DNA from: Synergistaceae bacterium UBA4088 | GTDB lineage: Bacteria > Synergistota > Synergistia > Synergistales > Thermovirgaceae | Length of the DNA: 13,132 bases | Direction of reading: 5' to 3' | NCBI GenBank assembly: GCA_002382605.1 | Contig: DFYG01000008.1 | Location: 3,090 to 16,221 of the forward strand | Part shown: one piece after another, positions 1 through 7,044 of the stretch | Layout: every line of letters begins with the position of its first letter | Numbering within the stretch: position 1 is the first letter of the stretch | Notes under the pieces: generated by a model | What the model saw: the letters and a program-made list of their open reading frames with translations, nothing else | Databases searched by the model: none | Told to the model about the DNA's origin: nothing | Program-made: the position numbers and the translations under genes

Positions 1-867
1 CCAGCCGGTGAAAAAGCCACCGGCCATGACCCCGTAAACGACCCAGGCCACATGAATTGATGCCGACGTTCCATCCATGCCGTACACCTCCCGCAGGAAC
101 GACACGCCCCATGCCCCCGAGAACGCCAGGTAGATACCGGAAAGGCAGCCGAGAAATATGAAATTGGGCCAGGTGCGCCAGCACTTGAGGACAGTGATCA
201 ATCCTGCGACAAGCTCTTTGAGGTCGGCATTGCCGGCTGTTTCCGAGGCTTGTGTCTCGTTGATGGGAGGCAACCCCATATCCGAAGGAGCATTGCGTAT
301 CAGAAGGTAGCAGAGCACGCCGAGCGCAAGAGAGAAGCCCCCTATCCCCGCGAATGTCGTCCGCCAGGAAAATGCGGTCACCGCCATGGCGAGAGGCGCC
401 TGTGCCATGACTCCACCCAGGTTGCCTATGAAATTGGTGCACCCGGATATTGTGGCGAACTCTCTTTCCCGGAACCAGCGGGACTGTATCTTGAGAATGC
501 AGATAAAGACGGTGGAAACACCTATGCCCACGAGAAAACGCCCGAACATGAGAACTCCCTGCCCCTGGGCCGCGGCGAAAACAAGCGATCCAGCTCCGGC
601 AAGCAGCATCCCGGCCGTGACGGTTTTTCTTGCGCCCAGGGAATCGGCCATAAGACCGACGGGGATCTGCATCAGCATGTAGGCATAAAAATACATCGAT
701 GCCAGAAGTCCGAACGATGAAGCGCCGAGTCCGAAAGCCGATTCAAGATCGGGGCGGACGACTCCGGCCGCAAGCCGGTGAAAAAATACCACCATGTACG
801 AAAGCACCATGATGCCCCAGATGACCCACCGGTAGGTAAGGCCGAAGGTTTGTTTCTGCTGCCGCAT
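1..867 (-). CDS. Major facilitator superfamily (MFS) transporter, N-terminal part, cut by window edge
   Basis: The minus strand is open from ATG at 867 to the window edge, giving 289 residues and no stop. The protein starts MRQQKQTFGLTYRW and shows hydrophobic stretches typical of MFS transmembrane helices (first at about residues 13-33). The MFS motif A between TM2 and TM3 is clear: GLMADSLGARK at residues 71-81. A typical MFS protein has about 400-450 residues and 12 helices, so about two thirds is present. A charged, poorly hydrophobic stretch near residues 195-220 fits the central cytoplasmic loop between the six-helix halves. It sits in the inner membrane and most likely carries an organic anion or related metabolite by proton coupling. 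The substrate cannot be read from the sequence. An AAGGGGG ribosome binding site lies about 12 bases before the start. It diverges from a PAS-HTH regulator that may control it. Confidence 0.9.
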   Translation of the reverse strand, partial: MRQQKQTFGLTYRWVIWGIMVLSYMVVFFHRLAAGVVRPDLESAFGLGASSFGLLASMYFYAYMLMQIPVGLMADSLGARKTVTAGMLLAGAGSLVFAAAQGQGVLMFGRFLVGIGVSTVFICILKIQSRWFREREFATISGCTNFIGNLGGVMAQAPLAMAVTAFSWRTTFAGIGGFSLALGVLCYLLIRNAPSDMGLPPINETQASETAGNADLKELVAGLITVLKCWRTWPNFIFLGCLSGIYLAFSGAWGVSFLREVYGMDGTSASIHVAWVVYGVMAGGFFTGW

Positions 868-969
868 ATTCTTTACCGCCCCCTTTGTATATAAAAAATA
901 TTGTCATATTGACAAAATATTGTAAAGGGATATTCTGATTAAAAACGTTATGAAGGGAGGGACGCCAGC
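868..969. promoter_or_regulatory. Divergent intergenic region with overlapping promoters
   Basis: This A+T-rich stretch separates the MFS gene from the PAS-HTH regulator gene. For the plus strand, TTGACA at 909-914 and TATTCT at 931-936 (16-base spacing) make a plausible sigma-70-type promoter. For the minus strand, TTGTCA (915 down to 910) and TATATA (16 bases further) make a second one. Both -35 boxes lie in the same palindrome, so one bound protein could block or tune both directions. Assignments are by eye from consensus matching. Confidence 0.5.
901..915. promoter_or_regulatory. Candidate operator palindrome between regulator and MFS gene
   Basis: TTGTCA-TAT-TGACAA is a perfect 6+6 inverted repeat with a 3-base centre. 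It carries the -35 hexamers of both divergent promoters. A partial third copy of the half-site (AATATTGTAA) follows at about 917-925. Its position next to a regulator gene suggests it is the binding site of that regulator (inference). Confidence 0.5.
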
Positions 970-1638
970 TTGCACCCTCTTATCCGCTGTTTGAAGCCCA
1001 TTGTCAAGGGGCTTGCCCTGGCTCTGGGTCCTGACTATGAAGTTGTCCTGCACGATGCGACCGACACGGATCACTCCGTCGTAGCCATTGAGAACGGTCA
1101 CATCTCGGGGCGTTCCATTGGAGACCCCATGACGGATTTCGGTCTCTTCACCCTGAAAAAGGCCGGAGAAAACGGCGCCGAATTCGCGTCCAATTTTCTT
1201 GCCCGCTCGGCGGACGGCGGAAGGATCCGTGCCAATACCCTGTTCCTTCGTGACGAAGACGGAAGCATAATCGGATACCTGTGCATAAATTACGATATGA
1301 CCAAAGCCGAAATGATGAAAGGCATGATCGATCATCTGACGTCGATCGGATCATCGTTCTACTCGGAACATTTTATCGAGGGGGGCCCCTCGCGAAGCGA
1401 GGACATCCTTGAGAGAAACCTGAAGCTGATCAGGGAATTCCTGGGAAAGCCACTCCATATCTCCAGCCGCCAGGAAAAAATGCAGGCAGTCAGGAAACTT
1501 GAGGAAGAAGGGTTTTTTCTCCTCAAGGGCTCTGTTGAGGCTTTTGCCCAGGAATCGGGCAACTCGGTATATACGGTCTACGGATACTTGAGGACAGTGC
1601 GCGGTGAGGCCCCGGAAAATAAAGAGCCCCTGAAGTAA
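970..1638 (+). CDS. YheO/DauR-type transcriptional regulator (PAS-like domain plus HTH)
   Basis: A 222-residue DNA-binding regulator. Residues about 5-115 match the YheO-like PAS domain (LGPDYEVVLHDATD near 19-32, GRSIGDPMTDF near 47-57, and GSIIGYLCINYDMT near 98-111). Residues about 165-210 form the C-terminal helix-turn-helix of the same family, including RQEKMQAVRKLEEEGFFLLKG and the recognition segment NSVYTVYGYLRTVR. Known relatives include DauR, which regulates D-arginine use, so a small metabolite, perhaps an amino acid, is a reasonable ligand guess. The TTG start at 970 is chosen because GGGAGGG ends 8 bases before it and no in-frame ATG precedes it. It diverges from an MFS gene and ends 34 bases before iorA with no terminator visible, so it probably shares a transcript with iorAB. 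Confidence 0.9.
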   Translation: MHPLIRCLKPIVKGLALALGPDYEVVLHDATDTDHSVVAIENGHISGRSIGDPMTDFGLFTLKKAGENGAEFASNFLARSADGGRIRANTLFLRDEDGSIIGYLCINYDMTKAEMMKGMIDHLTSIGSSFYSEHFIEGGPSRSEDILERNLKLIREFLGKPLHISSRQEKMQAVRKLEEEGFFLLKGSVEAFAQESGNSVYTVYGYLRTVRGEAPENKEPLK

Positions 1639-1672
1639 ACGGCTTTAATTCTTTAAAAAGGTGGGAAAGCAA

Positions 1673-3541
1673 ATGAAAGAAAGACGTAGTGTGCTTCTGG
1701 GCAACGAGGCGATCGCCCTCGGTATTGTGGAGGCCGGCTGCGATGTGGCCACGGCCTACCCCGGGACGCCATCCTCGGAGATCCTTCCCTCGGTGGCCCG
1801 GTGGGCGGATGAACTGAAGACCTCGACAGTGGTCGAATGGGGCGCCAACGAGAAGGTGGCCCTGGAAACAGCCCTGGGCGCAACCTATGCAGGAAAACGC
1901 GCCTGCGCGGTAATGAAGCAGGTGGGGCTCAATGTCGCTGCCGATCCCTTCATGAGCGCGGCTCACTTCGAAATGGAGGGCGGAATGGTGGTGGTGGTCT
2001 CCGATGACCCTGGCTGCCACGCCTCCCAGGATGATCAGGACAGCCGCTACTTTGCCCTTTTCGCCAAAATACCGTGCTTCGACCCAGCCTCCGCCGCGGA
2101 GGCGCGGGAGATGGTTATCGAAGCCTTCGAACTTTCCGAGCGCCACAAGGTTATGACCATGCTTCGTCCGGCAGTGCGCATCGACCACTGCAGGCAGGAC
2201 ATAGAGATCCGCGGTGTTGCGCATCATTCCGCCCCCGCTGATTTCAAGGTCGCTCCAGTCGGCCACAAGGTGATCCTCCCGGGGAGGCTCAGGAATTTCG
2301 TGATCCGGCACAATGAAAGGTTCGAGGCGATCAGGAAAGAATTTGAAACGAAGTACGACCGCTTCAATTATGAACTTTCTGCTTCCGGAGCCGCACGCCT
2401 TGGGATCATCGCCTCAGGCGTCAGCTTTTCAATCGTTAAGGACCTTATCGATTCATGGGGACGCGACGACATCGACCTGCTCAAGATAGGCACGCCGGTT
2501 CCACTCCCGCTGAAAATGGCGGAGAGTTTCATCGAACGGCACGAACGGGTGCTGGTTCTGGAAGAGACCTTCCCTGTCATCGAAATGCAGATCAACGACA
2601 AATCCCGAATTCTGGGGCGCTGGAACGATTTTGTTCCCAAGGACTGGGAACTGCTCCCCGAGGTGATCGAGGAAGTGCTCCTCAAGGCGCTCGGAGGAAA
2701 ACCGGTGGAGAAAAAAGACGGGAGCCTGCAAAAAGCCCGCGAAACCGCGGATTTGAAGGTACGCAAACCTCTGCTGTGTGCCGGATGCTCGCACAGGCCC
2801 GCATATTTTTCTCTGCGGAAGGCTCTTCCAAACGTCATCATCGCCAGCGATATAGGGTGCTACGGCCTGGCCGTCCAGCAGAGGGGTGTGGACAGCATCA
2901 TCTGCATGGGCGCTTCCATTACCGTGGCCTCCGGACTGTACGATGCCTACAAGAGCGACGGGGAAGAGATCACCCGCCCCATCGTCGCGACGCTCGGGGA
3001 TTCGACATTCTTTCACAACGGGATGACGGGACTTGCGACCGCCGTCTACAATCGTCATGCTTTCGTGCTGGCGATCCTGGACAACCGGATCACCGCCATG
3101 ACGGGCGGACAGGACAATCCTTCGACTGGCGGCAAGCTGCGGGAAGGCGACATCGGGGTGGAGGTGGATCTTGAGGGGGCCGTCCGCGGCTGCGGGGTGA
3201 AGTACATCAAGGTCCTCGAGCCTTACGATATCAGCGGAAACCAGGAAACCATCCGCGAGGCATGGGAACATGCGAAGACGAACAGCGAACCGGCAGTTCT
3301 GATCTTCCGCCACCCCTGCGTCACCATGCTCAAGGCGCGTCCCGAAAAACGGCCGGTGCAGGTGTTTGCGGAACAGTGCGTTGGGTGCCGTTTGTGCATA
3401 GACTGTTTCAACTGCCCGGGACTGGTGTGGGATGAAAAAACAGGGAAGGCGGGCATCGACGGACGTTTCTGCATCGACTGCGGCGTCTGTACCGAGATTT
3501 GCCCAAAAGGAGCCATTCAGCGTATCGGGGAGGCGAAATAG
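1673..3541 (+). CDS. iorA: Indolepyruvate:ferredoxin oxidoreductase, alpha subunit
   Basis: This subunit oxidatively decarboxylates aryl-2-oxoacids (indolepyruvate, phenylpyruvate, 4-hydroxyphenylpyruvate) to aryl-acyl-CoA, reducing ferredoxin, in the cytoplasm with IorB. The protein has 622 residues, the usual length. The N-terminal pyrimidine-binding domain shows YPGTPSSE (29-36) and the conserved glutamate in WGANEK (56-61). The thiamine-diphosphate motif starts with GDS at 442-444 and runs to NR(I)TAMTGGQDNPS. The C-terminus holds two iron-sulfur motifs, CVGCRLC at 569-575 followed by CP at 581-582, and CIDCGVCTEICP from 600. ATG at 1673 is preferred over an in-frame GTG at 1661 because AGGTGG lies 8 bases before the ATG and overlaps the GTG. 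The first iron-sulfur motif has an additional cysteine at 578. It is followed by iorB after a single base. Confidence 0.96.
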   Translation: MKERRSVLLGNEAIALGIVEAGCDVATAYPGTPSSEILPSVARWADELKTSTVVEWGANEKVALETALGATYAGKRACAVMKQVGLNVAADPFMSAAHFEMEGGMVVVVSDDPGCHASQDDQDSRYFALFAKIPCFDPASAAEAREMVIEAFELSERHKVMTMLRPAVRIDHCRQDIEIRGVAHHSAPADFKVAPVGHKVILPGRLRNFVIRHNERFEAIRKEFETKYDRFNYELSASGAARLGIIASGVSFSIVKDLIDSWGRDDIDLLKIGTPVPLPLKMAESFIERHERVLVLEETFPVIEMQINDKSRILGRWNDFVPKDWELLPEVIEEVLLKALGGKPVEKKDGSLQKARETADLKVRKPLLCAGCSHRPAYFSLRKALPNVIIASDIGCYGLAVQQRGVDSIICMGASITVASGLYDAYKSDGEEITRPIVATLGDSTFFHNGMTGLATAVYNRHAFVLAILDNRITAMTGGQDNPSTGGKLREGDIGVEVDLEGAVRGCGVKYIKVLEPYDISGNQETIREAWEHAKTNSEPAVLIFRHPCVTMLKARPEKRPVQVFAEQCVGCRLCIDCFNCPGLVWDEKTGKAGIDGRFCIDCGVCTEICPKGAIQRIGEAK

Positions 3542-3542
3542 A

Positions 3543-4097
3543 ATGCAGTACATTATCTGCGGCATAGGAGGCCAGGGGATCCTCTTTGCGACCAAAGTCC
3601 TGGGACATATCGCCCTTTCGCGAGGGGAGCATGTTATGGGCAGCGAGGTGCATGGCATGTCCCAGAGGGGCGGGTCGGTGATCAGTCATTTCAAGATCGG
3701 TGCTTACAGCAATCCCCTGGTCCGCGCGGGAGAAGCCGACATACTGCTGGCGTTCGAGCAGGGAGAAGCTCTCAGGAACTATCATTTTCTCAAGGAGGGC
3801 GGCTGTGCAGTAGTCAATGCGGATCAGCCGGAACAGCTGAACGATCCAGATCTGCAGCAATATTTCAACGAAAGGCGCATCAGGCTCTTCCCGATCCCCG
3901 GATATGCGGCGCTTCGCGATTCGATGGAGAGACGGTTCCTTTTTTTGAACGCCCTGATGCTCGGCGCGCTCTGCGCCACTGGTGCAGGGGGCGTGACCGC
4001 TGAGGAGGTTCGTGGAGCCATCGAAGAACTGGCCCCGGAACGCTTCCGAAGCGACAACCTGAAGGCGTTCGACCTGGGTCTTTCCGTCAAGATCTGA
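3543..4097 (+). CDS. iorB: Indolepyruvate:ferredoxin oxidoreductase, beta subunit
   Basis: A 184-residue gamma/beta-type subunit of the 2-oxoacid:ferredoxin oxidoreductase family, the partner of IorA. The N-terminal glycine-rich motif GIGGQGILFATKVL (7-20) and the segment GSEVHGMSQRGGSV (about 33-46) are diagnostic of this family. Length matches IorB. ATG at 3543 lies one base after the iorA stop, and its ribosome binding site GGGGAGG (3527-3533) lies inside the iorA coding end, so the two are translated from one message and are probably coupled. An in-frame extension upstream to 3432 overlaps iorA and is not used. A weak 6-bp hairpin (4100-4115) just after the stop lacks a T-tract and is not a convincing terminator. 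Confidence 0.96.
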   Translation: MQYIICGIGGQGILFATKVLGHIALSRGEHVMGSEVHGMSQRGGSVISHFKIGAYSNPLVRAGEADILLAFEQGEALRNYHFLKEGGCAVVNADQPEQLNDPDLQQYFNERRIRLFPIPGYAALRDSMERRFLFLNALMLGALCATGAGGVTAEEVRGAIEELAPERFRSDNLKAFDLGLSVKI

Positions 4098-4122
4098 TCT
4101 CCTCGAAGTCGAGGATGACGTG

Positions 4123-4149
4123 TTTGCACATCACCTGTTGGGGTAAAAT
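4123..4149 (+). promoter_or_regulatory. Possible promoter for the cation efflux gene
   Basis: TTTGCA (4123-4128) and TAAAAT (4144-4149) are separated by 15 bases, shorter than optimal. It is the best match in the 95-base gap between iorB and the cation transporter gene. The gene could instead be read through from iorAB, as no strong terminator is seen. Confidence 0.3.
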
Positions 4150-4192
4150 AGTCGGGATCGACACTGCGCCCCATGGGGAGATCTTTTAAATA

Positions 4193-5176
4193 ATGAAAAA
4201 CGGAAGAACGGAACGCGCCCTTTTTGTATCGTGGATTGGTCTGTGGATCAACGTTGTCCTGACGTCCTTCAAATTCGTAGCCGGTTTCGCGGGGAACAGT
4301 GCGGCAATGGTCGCCGACGCGGTCCACTCGCTTTCCGATTTCGCGACCGATATCGTAGCCGTCATAGGCTTCAAGGTTACGGGCCGTCCTGTAGACAGAT
4401 CCCACGACTACGGGCATGGCAAATTCGAGACGCTCACGACGGTGATCGTGGGAGTCACGCTTCTTGCCGTGGCGGCGGGGATCTTCTACAGCGACGGGAA
4501 GAGAGTTCTGTTGGTGCTTCAGGGGGAGATCATTCCACGGCCCGGGATGATAGCGCTCATTGCGGCGAGTCTGTCCATTGCCATCAAGGAATGGCTTTAC
4601 TTCTATACCAGAAAAGCAGCCATACAGCTTTCCAGCGACGCTCTCATGGCAAAAGCCTGGGATCACCGCTCGGACGCTCTTTCGTCCGTCGGTACTCTGC
4701 TGGGCATCGGGGGTGCGATCTTCCTTGGTCCAAAGGCCAGGATCCTGGATCCCGTCGCAGCCCTTATCGTAGCTGGAGTCATTGTGAGGGTGGCGCTTCC
4801 GATAACGATAAGCAGTCTGAGCGAACTGCTTGAGGAGTCGTTAACCCCTGAGCAGGAAGAGGAGATACTGGGAGCAATACTTGGAGTTCCGGGGGTCGAG
4901 GGAGCGCACCACCTCAGAACCAGGCGCATAGGGGCCAACGTTGCTGTAGAGGTTCACATTCTGGTTCACCGCGATCTCAGGATATCCGATGCTCATGACA
5001 TTGCCACCGTGACGGAGGACGCGGTCCGGGTCATCCACGGAGAAGAGTCATTTATTTCCGTTCACGTAGAGCCTCGGGCGGAGGAGATACCGGACAGCAT
5101 TCCTTTCGATGACGGACATAACGGCCGCGAGAACGGGCCGAGCCACCATGAAAGGGATCCCGGCCGAAAGGCGTGA
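4193..5176 (+). CDS. Cation diffusion facilitator (CDF) family metal exporter
   Basis: A 327-residue inner-membrane metal/proton antiporter with the CDF plan of six helices followed by a cytoplasmic dimerisation domain. The TM2 metal site is DAVHSLSDF (42-50) with H45 and D49, followed by HDYGHGKFE (71-79). The TM5 site is AWDHRSDALSS (155-165) with D157 and D161. The C-terminal domain runs from about 215 to 297 (EESLTPEQEEEIL, then VEVHILVHRDLRISDAHDI). It ends in a hydrophilic tail with several histidines, including SHHE. It exports a divalent cation. Which one is open, because the TM2 HxxxD and TM5 DxxxD pair does not match the plain zinc signature. GGGGAG at 4175-4180 is 12 bases from the ATG, rather far. 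Its 3' end lies 37 bases before the next gene's preferred start. Confidence 0.93.
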   Translation: MKNGRTERALFVSWIGLWINVVLTSFKFVAGFAGNSAAMVADAVHSLSDFATDIVAVIGFKVTGRPVDRSHDYGHGKFETLTTVIVGVTLLAVAAGIFYSDGKRVLLVLQGEIIPRPGMIALIAASLSIAIKEWLYFYTRKAAIQLSSDALMAKAWDHRSDALSSVGTLLGIGGAIFLGPKARILDPVAALIVAGVIVRVALPITISSLSELLEESLTPEQEEEILGAILGVPGVEGAHHLRTRRIGANVAVEVHILVHRDLRISDAHDIATVTEDAVRVIHGEESFISVHVEPRAEEIPDSIPFDDGHNGRENGPSHHERDPGRKA

Positions 5177-5213
5177 AAAGATCCGTTTTCGGAAGCTGGG
5201 GAGGGAGCATATC

Positions 5214-5660
5214 TTGGAAAAATCTTTTCAGGAAGCCCTTGGAAAGCTAAGTCGACAGGCAGAACTTCTGAACGATCCGATCGAGGAGTTGCAAAACCTC
5301 CAGCAAAGTCTTGCAAGGGATGTGGAGCGCTTCCTTTCGTCGGTCGCCATGGCTGCGGGAGGGAGACCGCTGGGATTCTCTCTTGGCGCGCTGAGTTGCG
5401 TGATCCGCAAGGGGAGCAACGGGGCATCATGTAACTGCCGCCTCGAAGAAGAGGTCGATGAGATCAAAAAATTCACCTCGGACCTCTTCCTCGATATTGA
5501 AACAGCCACCCGGGTCTACATTCTCTCCCACAGGGAAGAGATCCTGGAAGCCTGCACGCAGGCGCTCGAGCACCAGGGGCAGATCCTGAGCGGGAGTATC
5601 GATCACATCCGCTCACTTCTGGATCTGGACACAGGCGGCTTAGACCCCTCAAACGGCTAG
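5214..5660 (+). CDS. Unrecognised small, mostly helical cytoplasmic protein
   Basis: I do not recognise this family. With the TTG start at 5214 the protein has 148 residues and begins with a leucine codon read as Met followed by EKSFQEALGKLSRQAELL. It is rich in Leu, Glu, Gln and Arg in helical patterns, has no signal peptide or clear membrane span, and has a CNC motif before RLEEEVDEIKKF near its centre. The TTG is preferred because GGGGAGGGAG (5198-5207) lies 6 bases before it and it follows the CDF stop. Longer in-frame starts at ATG 5109 or 5151 would overlap the CDF gene by up to 68 bases and have poor ribosome binding sites. It is likely cotranscribed with the CDF gene. Its last 12 bases overlap the convergent arsM-type gene. 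Confidence 0.65.
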   Translation: MEKSFQEALGKLSRQAELLNDPIEELQNLQQSLARDVERFLSSVAMAAGGRPLGFSLGALSCVIRKGSNGASCNCRLEEEVDEIKKFTSDLFLDIETATRVYILSHREEILEACTQALEHQGQILSGSIDHIRSLLDLDTGGLDPSNG

Positions 5661-6464
5661 AGGTTTCCTGGCGGAGATCCAGGCGCCTGCAGCCACTCCT
5701 GAAGCATCAAGCGATCCGGCCCCGGGAAGGTTGGGGACCATCTCTTCAAGCTGGCTGGAAGTGAACTCGTAGACCCTGGTGGGAGAGACTTTTACATCGC
5801 AAAACCCTGTCTTTTCGAGTTTTTCTGCGTATTCATCCCTGCCCAGGGCTCCTGCGACACATCCTGCCCAGGCGTCGATACTGGTGCGGATCTCCTCGGG
5901 GATCGGTCGAAGGAAGACTACATCGGAAACGGATATCCTCCCTCCAGGCTTGAGAACTCTGTAAATTTCCCGGAAAACTGCCTCCTTGTCGGGAGAGAGG
6001 TTGATCACGCAGTTTGACACCACTACGTCTACGCTCCCGTCGGGGAGCGGGATATCCTCTATGAACCCTTTCAGGAACTCCACATTCTGCAGCCCCCATT
6101 TGATCCTGTTCGCCTCTGCAGTTGCTATCATTTCATCGGTCATGTCCAGGCCGAATACCTTTCCTGTCGGCTCAACCTCCCCCCCCGCGAGAAAAGCATC
6201 GAGTCCTGCCCCGCTGCCGAGGTCCAGCACCGTTTCGCCTTCATTCAGCCCAGCCATCTCGACGGGACTTCCGCAGCCGAATGACTGGCTTACAACACCT
6301 TTCGGTATCCGATCCATAACAGCTCCGTCGTAGTTGCCCCTGGTGATCGGATCCTCTGCGCCTCCGCAACAGGATGACCCCGAGCCGCAGCAGGAATTTT
6401 TGTTCCTGATCGCCTCAGCGTATTTTTCACGGATCTTTTCCCTGATGTCGCTCAATATTCTCAT
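5649..6464 (-). CDS. arsM: Arsenite S-adenosylmethionine methyltransferase (ArsM-type)
   Basis: A 271-residue SAM-dependent methyltransferase that should methylate As(III) with thiol help in the cytoplasm. Residues 25-33 hold the cysteine-rich stretch CCGSGSSCC typical of bacterial ArsM. SAM motif I is VLDLGSGAGLDAF (79-91), the acidic ribose-binding strand is VFGLDMTDEM (103-112), and LKPGGRI (171-177) follows. The arsenic-binding cysteines are present: C64 in FGCGSP, C152 in SNCVINL and C202 in GCVAGAL. The ATG at 6464 overlaps the TGA of the upstream MarR gene as ATGA, with AGGAG only one base before it, which fits translational coupling; a TTG three codons later would have better spacing. 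An in-frame extension upstream to 7031 is only the shifted frame of the MarR gene. No arsenite pump or arsenate reductase gene lies alongside. Confidence 0.92.
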   Translation of the reverse strand: MRILSDIREKIREKYAEAIRNKNSCCGSGSSCCGGAEDPITRGNYDGAVMDRIPKGVVSQSFGCGSPVEMAGLNEGETVLDLGSGAGLDAFLAGGEVEPTGKVFGLDMTDEMIATAEANRIKWGLQNVEFLKGFIEDIPLPDGSVDVVVSNCVINLSPDKEAVFREIYRVLKPGGRISVSDVVFLRPIPEEIRTSIDAWAGCVAGALGRDEYAEKLEKTGFCDVKVSPTRVYEFTSSQLEEMVPNLPGAGSLDASGVAAGAWISARKPLAV

Positions 6465-6949
6465 GCTCCTTTCGTATGCCCCGCATCGGGGCTGCCCTGC
6501 TGAAAACATTTGAACTGGTCCGCCGCGAAAGCTTCCGCGATCACACGAATACTCGACAAAAATACTTCTCGCTCCCCTTCGGGGATCTTTTGAAGGATGG
6601 ACAGGTAAAACGCTCCCATGGTCTCTTCCGTCGATTCGAAGAACTTCTTCCCCTTTTTCGTCAGGGTCAGAACAAGGGACCTGCGGTTCCCTGGATCCGT
6701 TTCCCTTTGTACGAAGCCACGGGCGACGAGGTTGTCGACAACCCTGGTCACCGTGCTTCTGTCCAGCCGGAGGAGTACAGCAAGGACGCTGGGAGAGGTC
6801 TTCCCCATGCGACCTATCTCGACAATGGCGTGGCACTGGGCCAGTGTGACTCCGCAGCAGGAAGCGCGGTCCCTGTCGAGGAGCGAAAGGTTTTTGACAA
6901 GCTCCCGGGTCATCTCTCTGAGGTCGATCGCCTGTTTCTTTGAATTCAT
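6461..6949 (-). CDS. MarR-family regulator with cysteine pair, probable sensor for the arsM operon
   Basis: A 162-residue winged-helix regulator. The HTH and wing are evident: SPSVLAVLLRLDRSTVTRVVDNLVARGFV (52-80), then the wing QRETDPGNRRSLVLTLTKKG (81-100). Helices on either side would form the dimer interface. It carries CCGVTLAQCH at 31-40 (C31, C32, C39) and C148 near the C-terminus, which would suit thiol or metalloid sensing. ATG at 6949 is chosen because GAGG lies about 11 bases upstream and the protein starts at a normal MarR position. Longer in-frame starts run into the promoter region. It overlaps arsM by 4 bases (ATGA), so both form one operon. It likely represses its own operon. 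Sensing As(III) is an inference from cysteines plus neighbour. It could also sense oxidants. Confidence 0.88.
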   Translation of the reverse strand: MNSKKQAIDLREMTRELVKNLSLLDRDRASCCGVTLAQCHAIVEIGRMGKTSPSVLAVLLRLDRSTVTRVVDNLVARGFVQRETDPGNRRSLVLTLTKKGKKFFESTEETMGAFYLSILQKIPEGEREVFLSSIRVIAEAFAADQFKCFQQGSPDAGHTKGA

Positions 6950-6970
6950 TGGACACCATCCTCGAAAGAA

Positions 6971-6999
6971 TTGTATAACACAACATTTGTAAAAAGCAA
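6971..6999 (-). promoter_or_regulatory. Candidate promoter and operator of the MarR-arsM operon
   Basis: On the minus strand, TTGCTT (6999-6994) and TATACA (6977-6972) are 16 bases apart. A short inverted repeat TTGT-ATAAC-ACAA (6971-6983) covers the -10 region, with another TTGT at 6987-6990. MarR proteins often bind such TTGT/ACAA half-sites, so this may be the autoregulatory site. The match is short and by eye. Confidence 0.4.
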
Positions 7000-7044
7000 C
7001 TAATGCCGTAAGATATTTCCTTAGCCCCCATATTGTCTGCATGA

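Noticed and set aside
250..720. Plus-strand open frames over the MFS gene
   Set aside because: The opposite strand encodes a coherent membrane protein with MFS motif A; these frames are charged and composition-driven.
1661..1672. GTG at 1661 as the iorA start
   Set aside because: It overlaps the ribosome binding site of the ATG at 1673, which gives the normal IorA N-terminus.
1523..2311. Long minus-strand frames over iorA and the regulator (also 2453-3658)
   Set aside because: They lie opposite clearly recognisable genes and result from G+C-biased codons; no family motif is visible.
4100..4115. Hairpin TCCTCG-AAGT-CGAGGA after iorB as a terminator
   Set aside because: The stem is only 6 bp and no T-tract follows.
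5649..7031. A 460-codon open frame joining arsM to an upstream region on the minus strand
   Set aside because: The upstream part is the MarR gene read in a shifted frame (arginine- and proline-rich, no homology sense); the ATGA overlap at 6461-6464 gives a clear arsM start.
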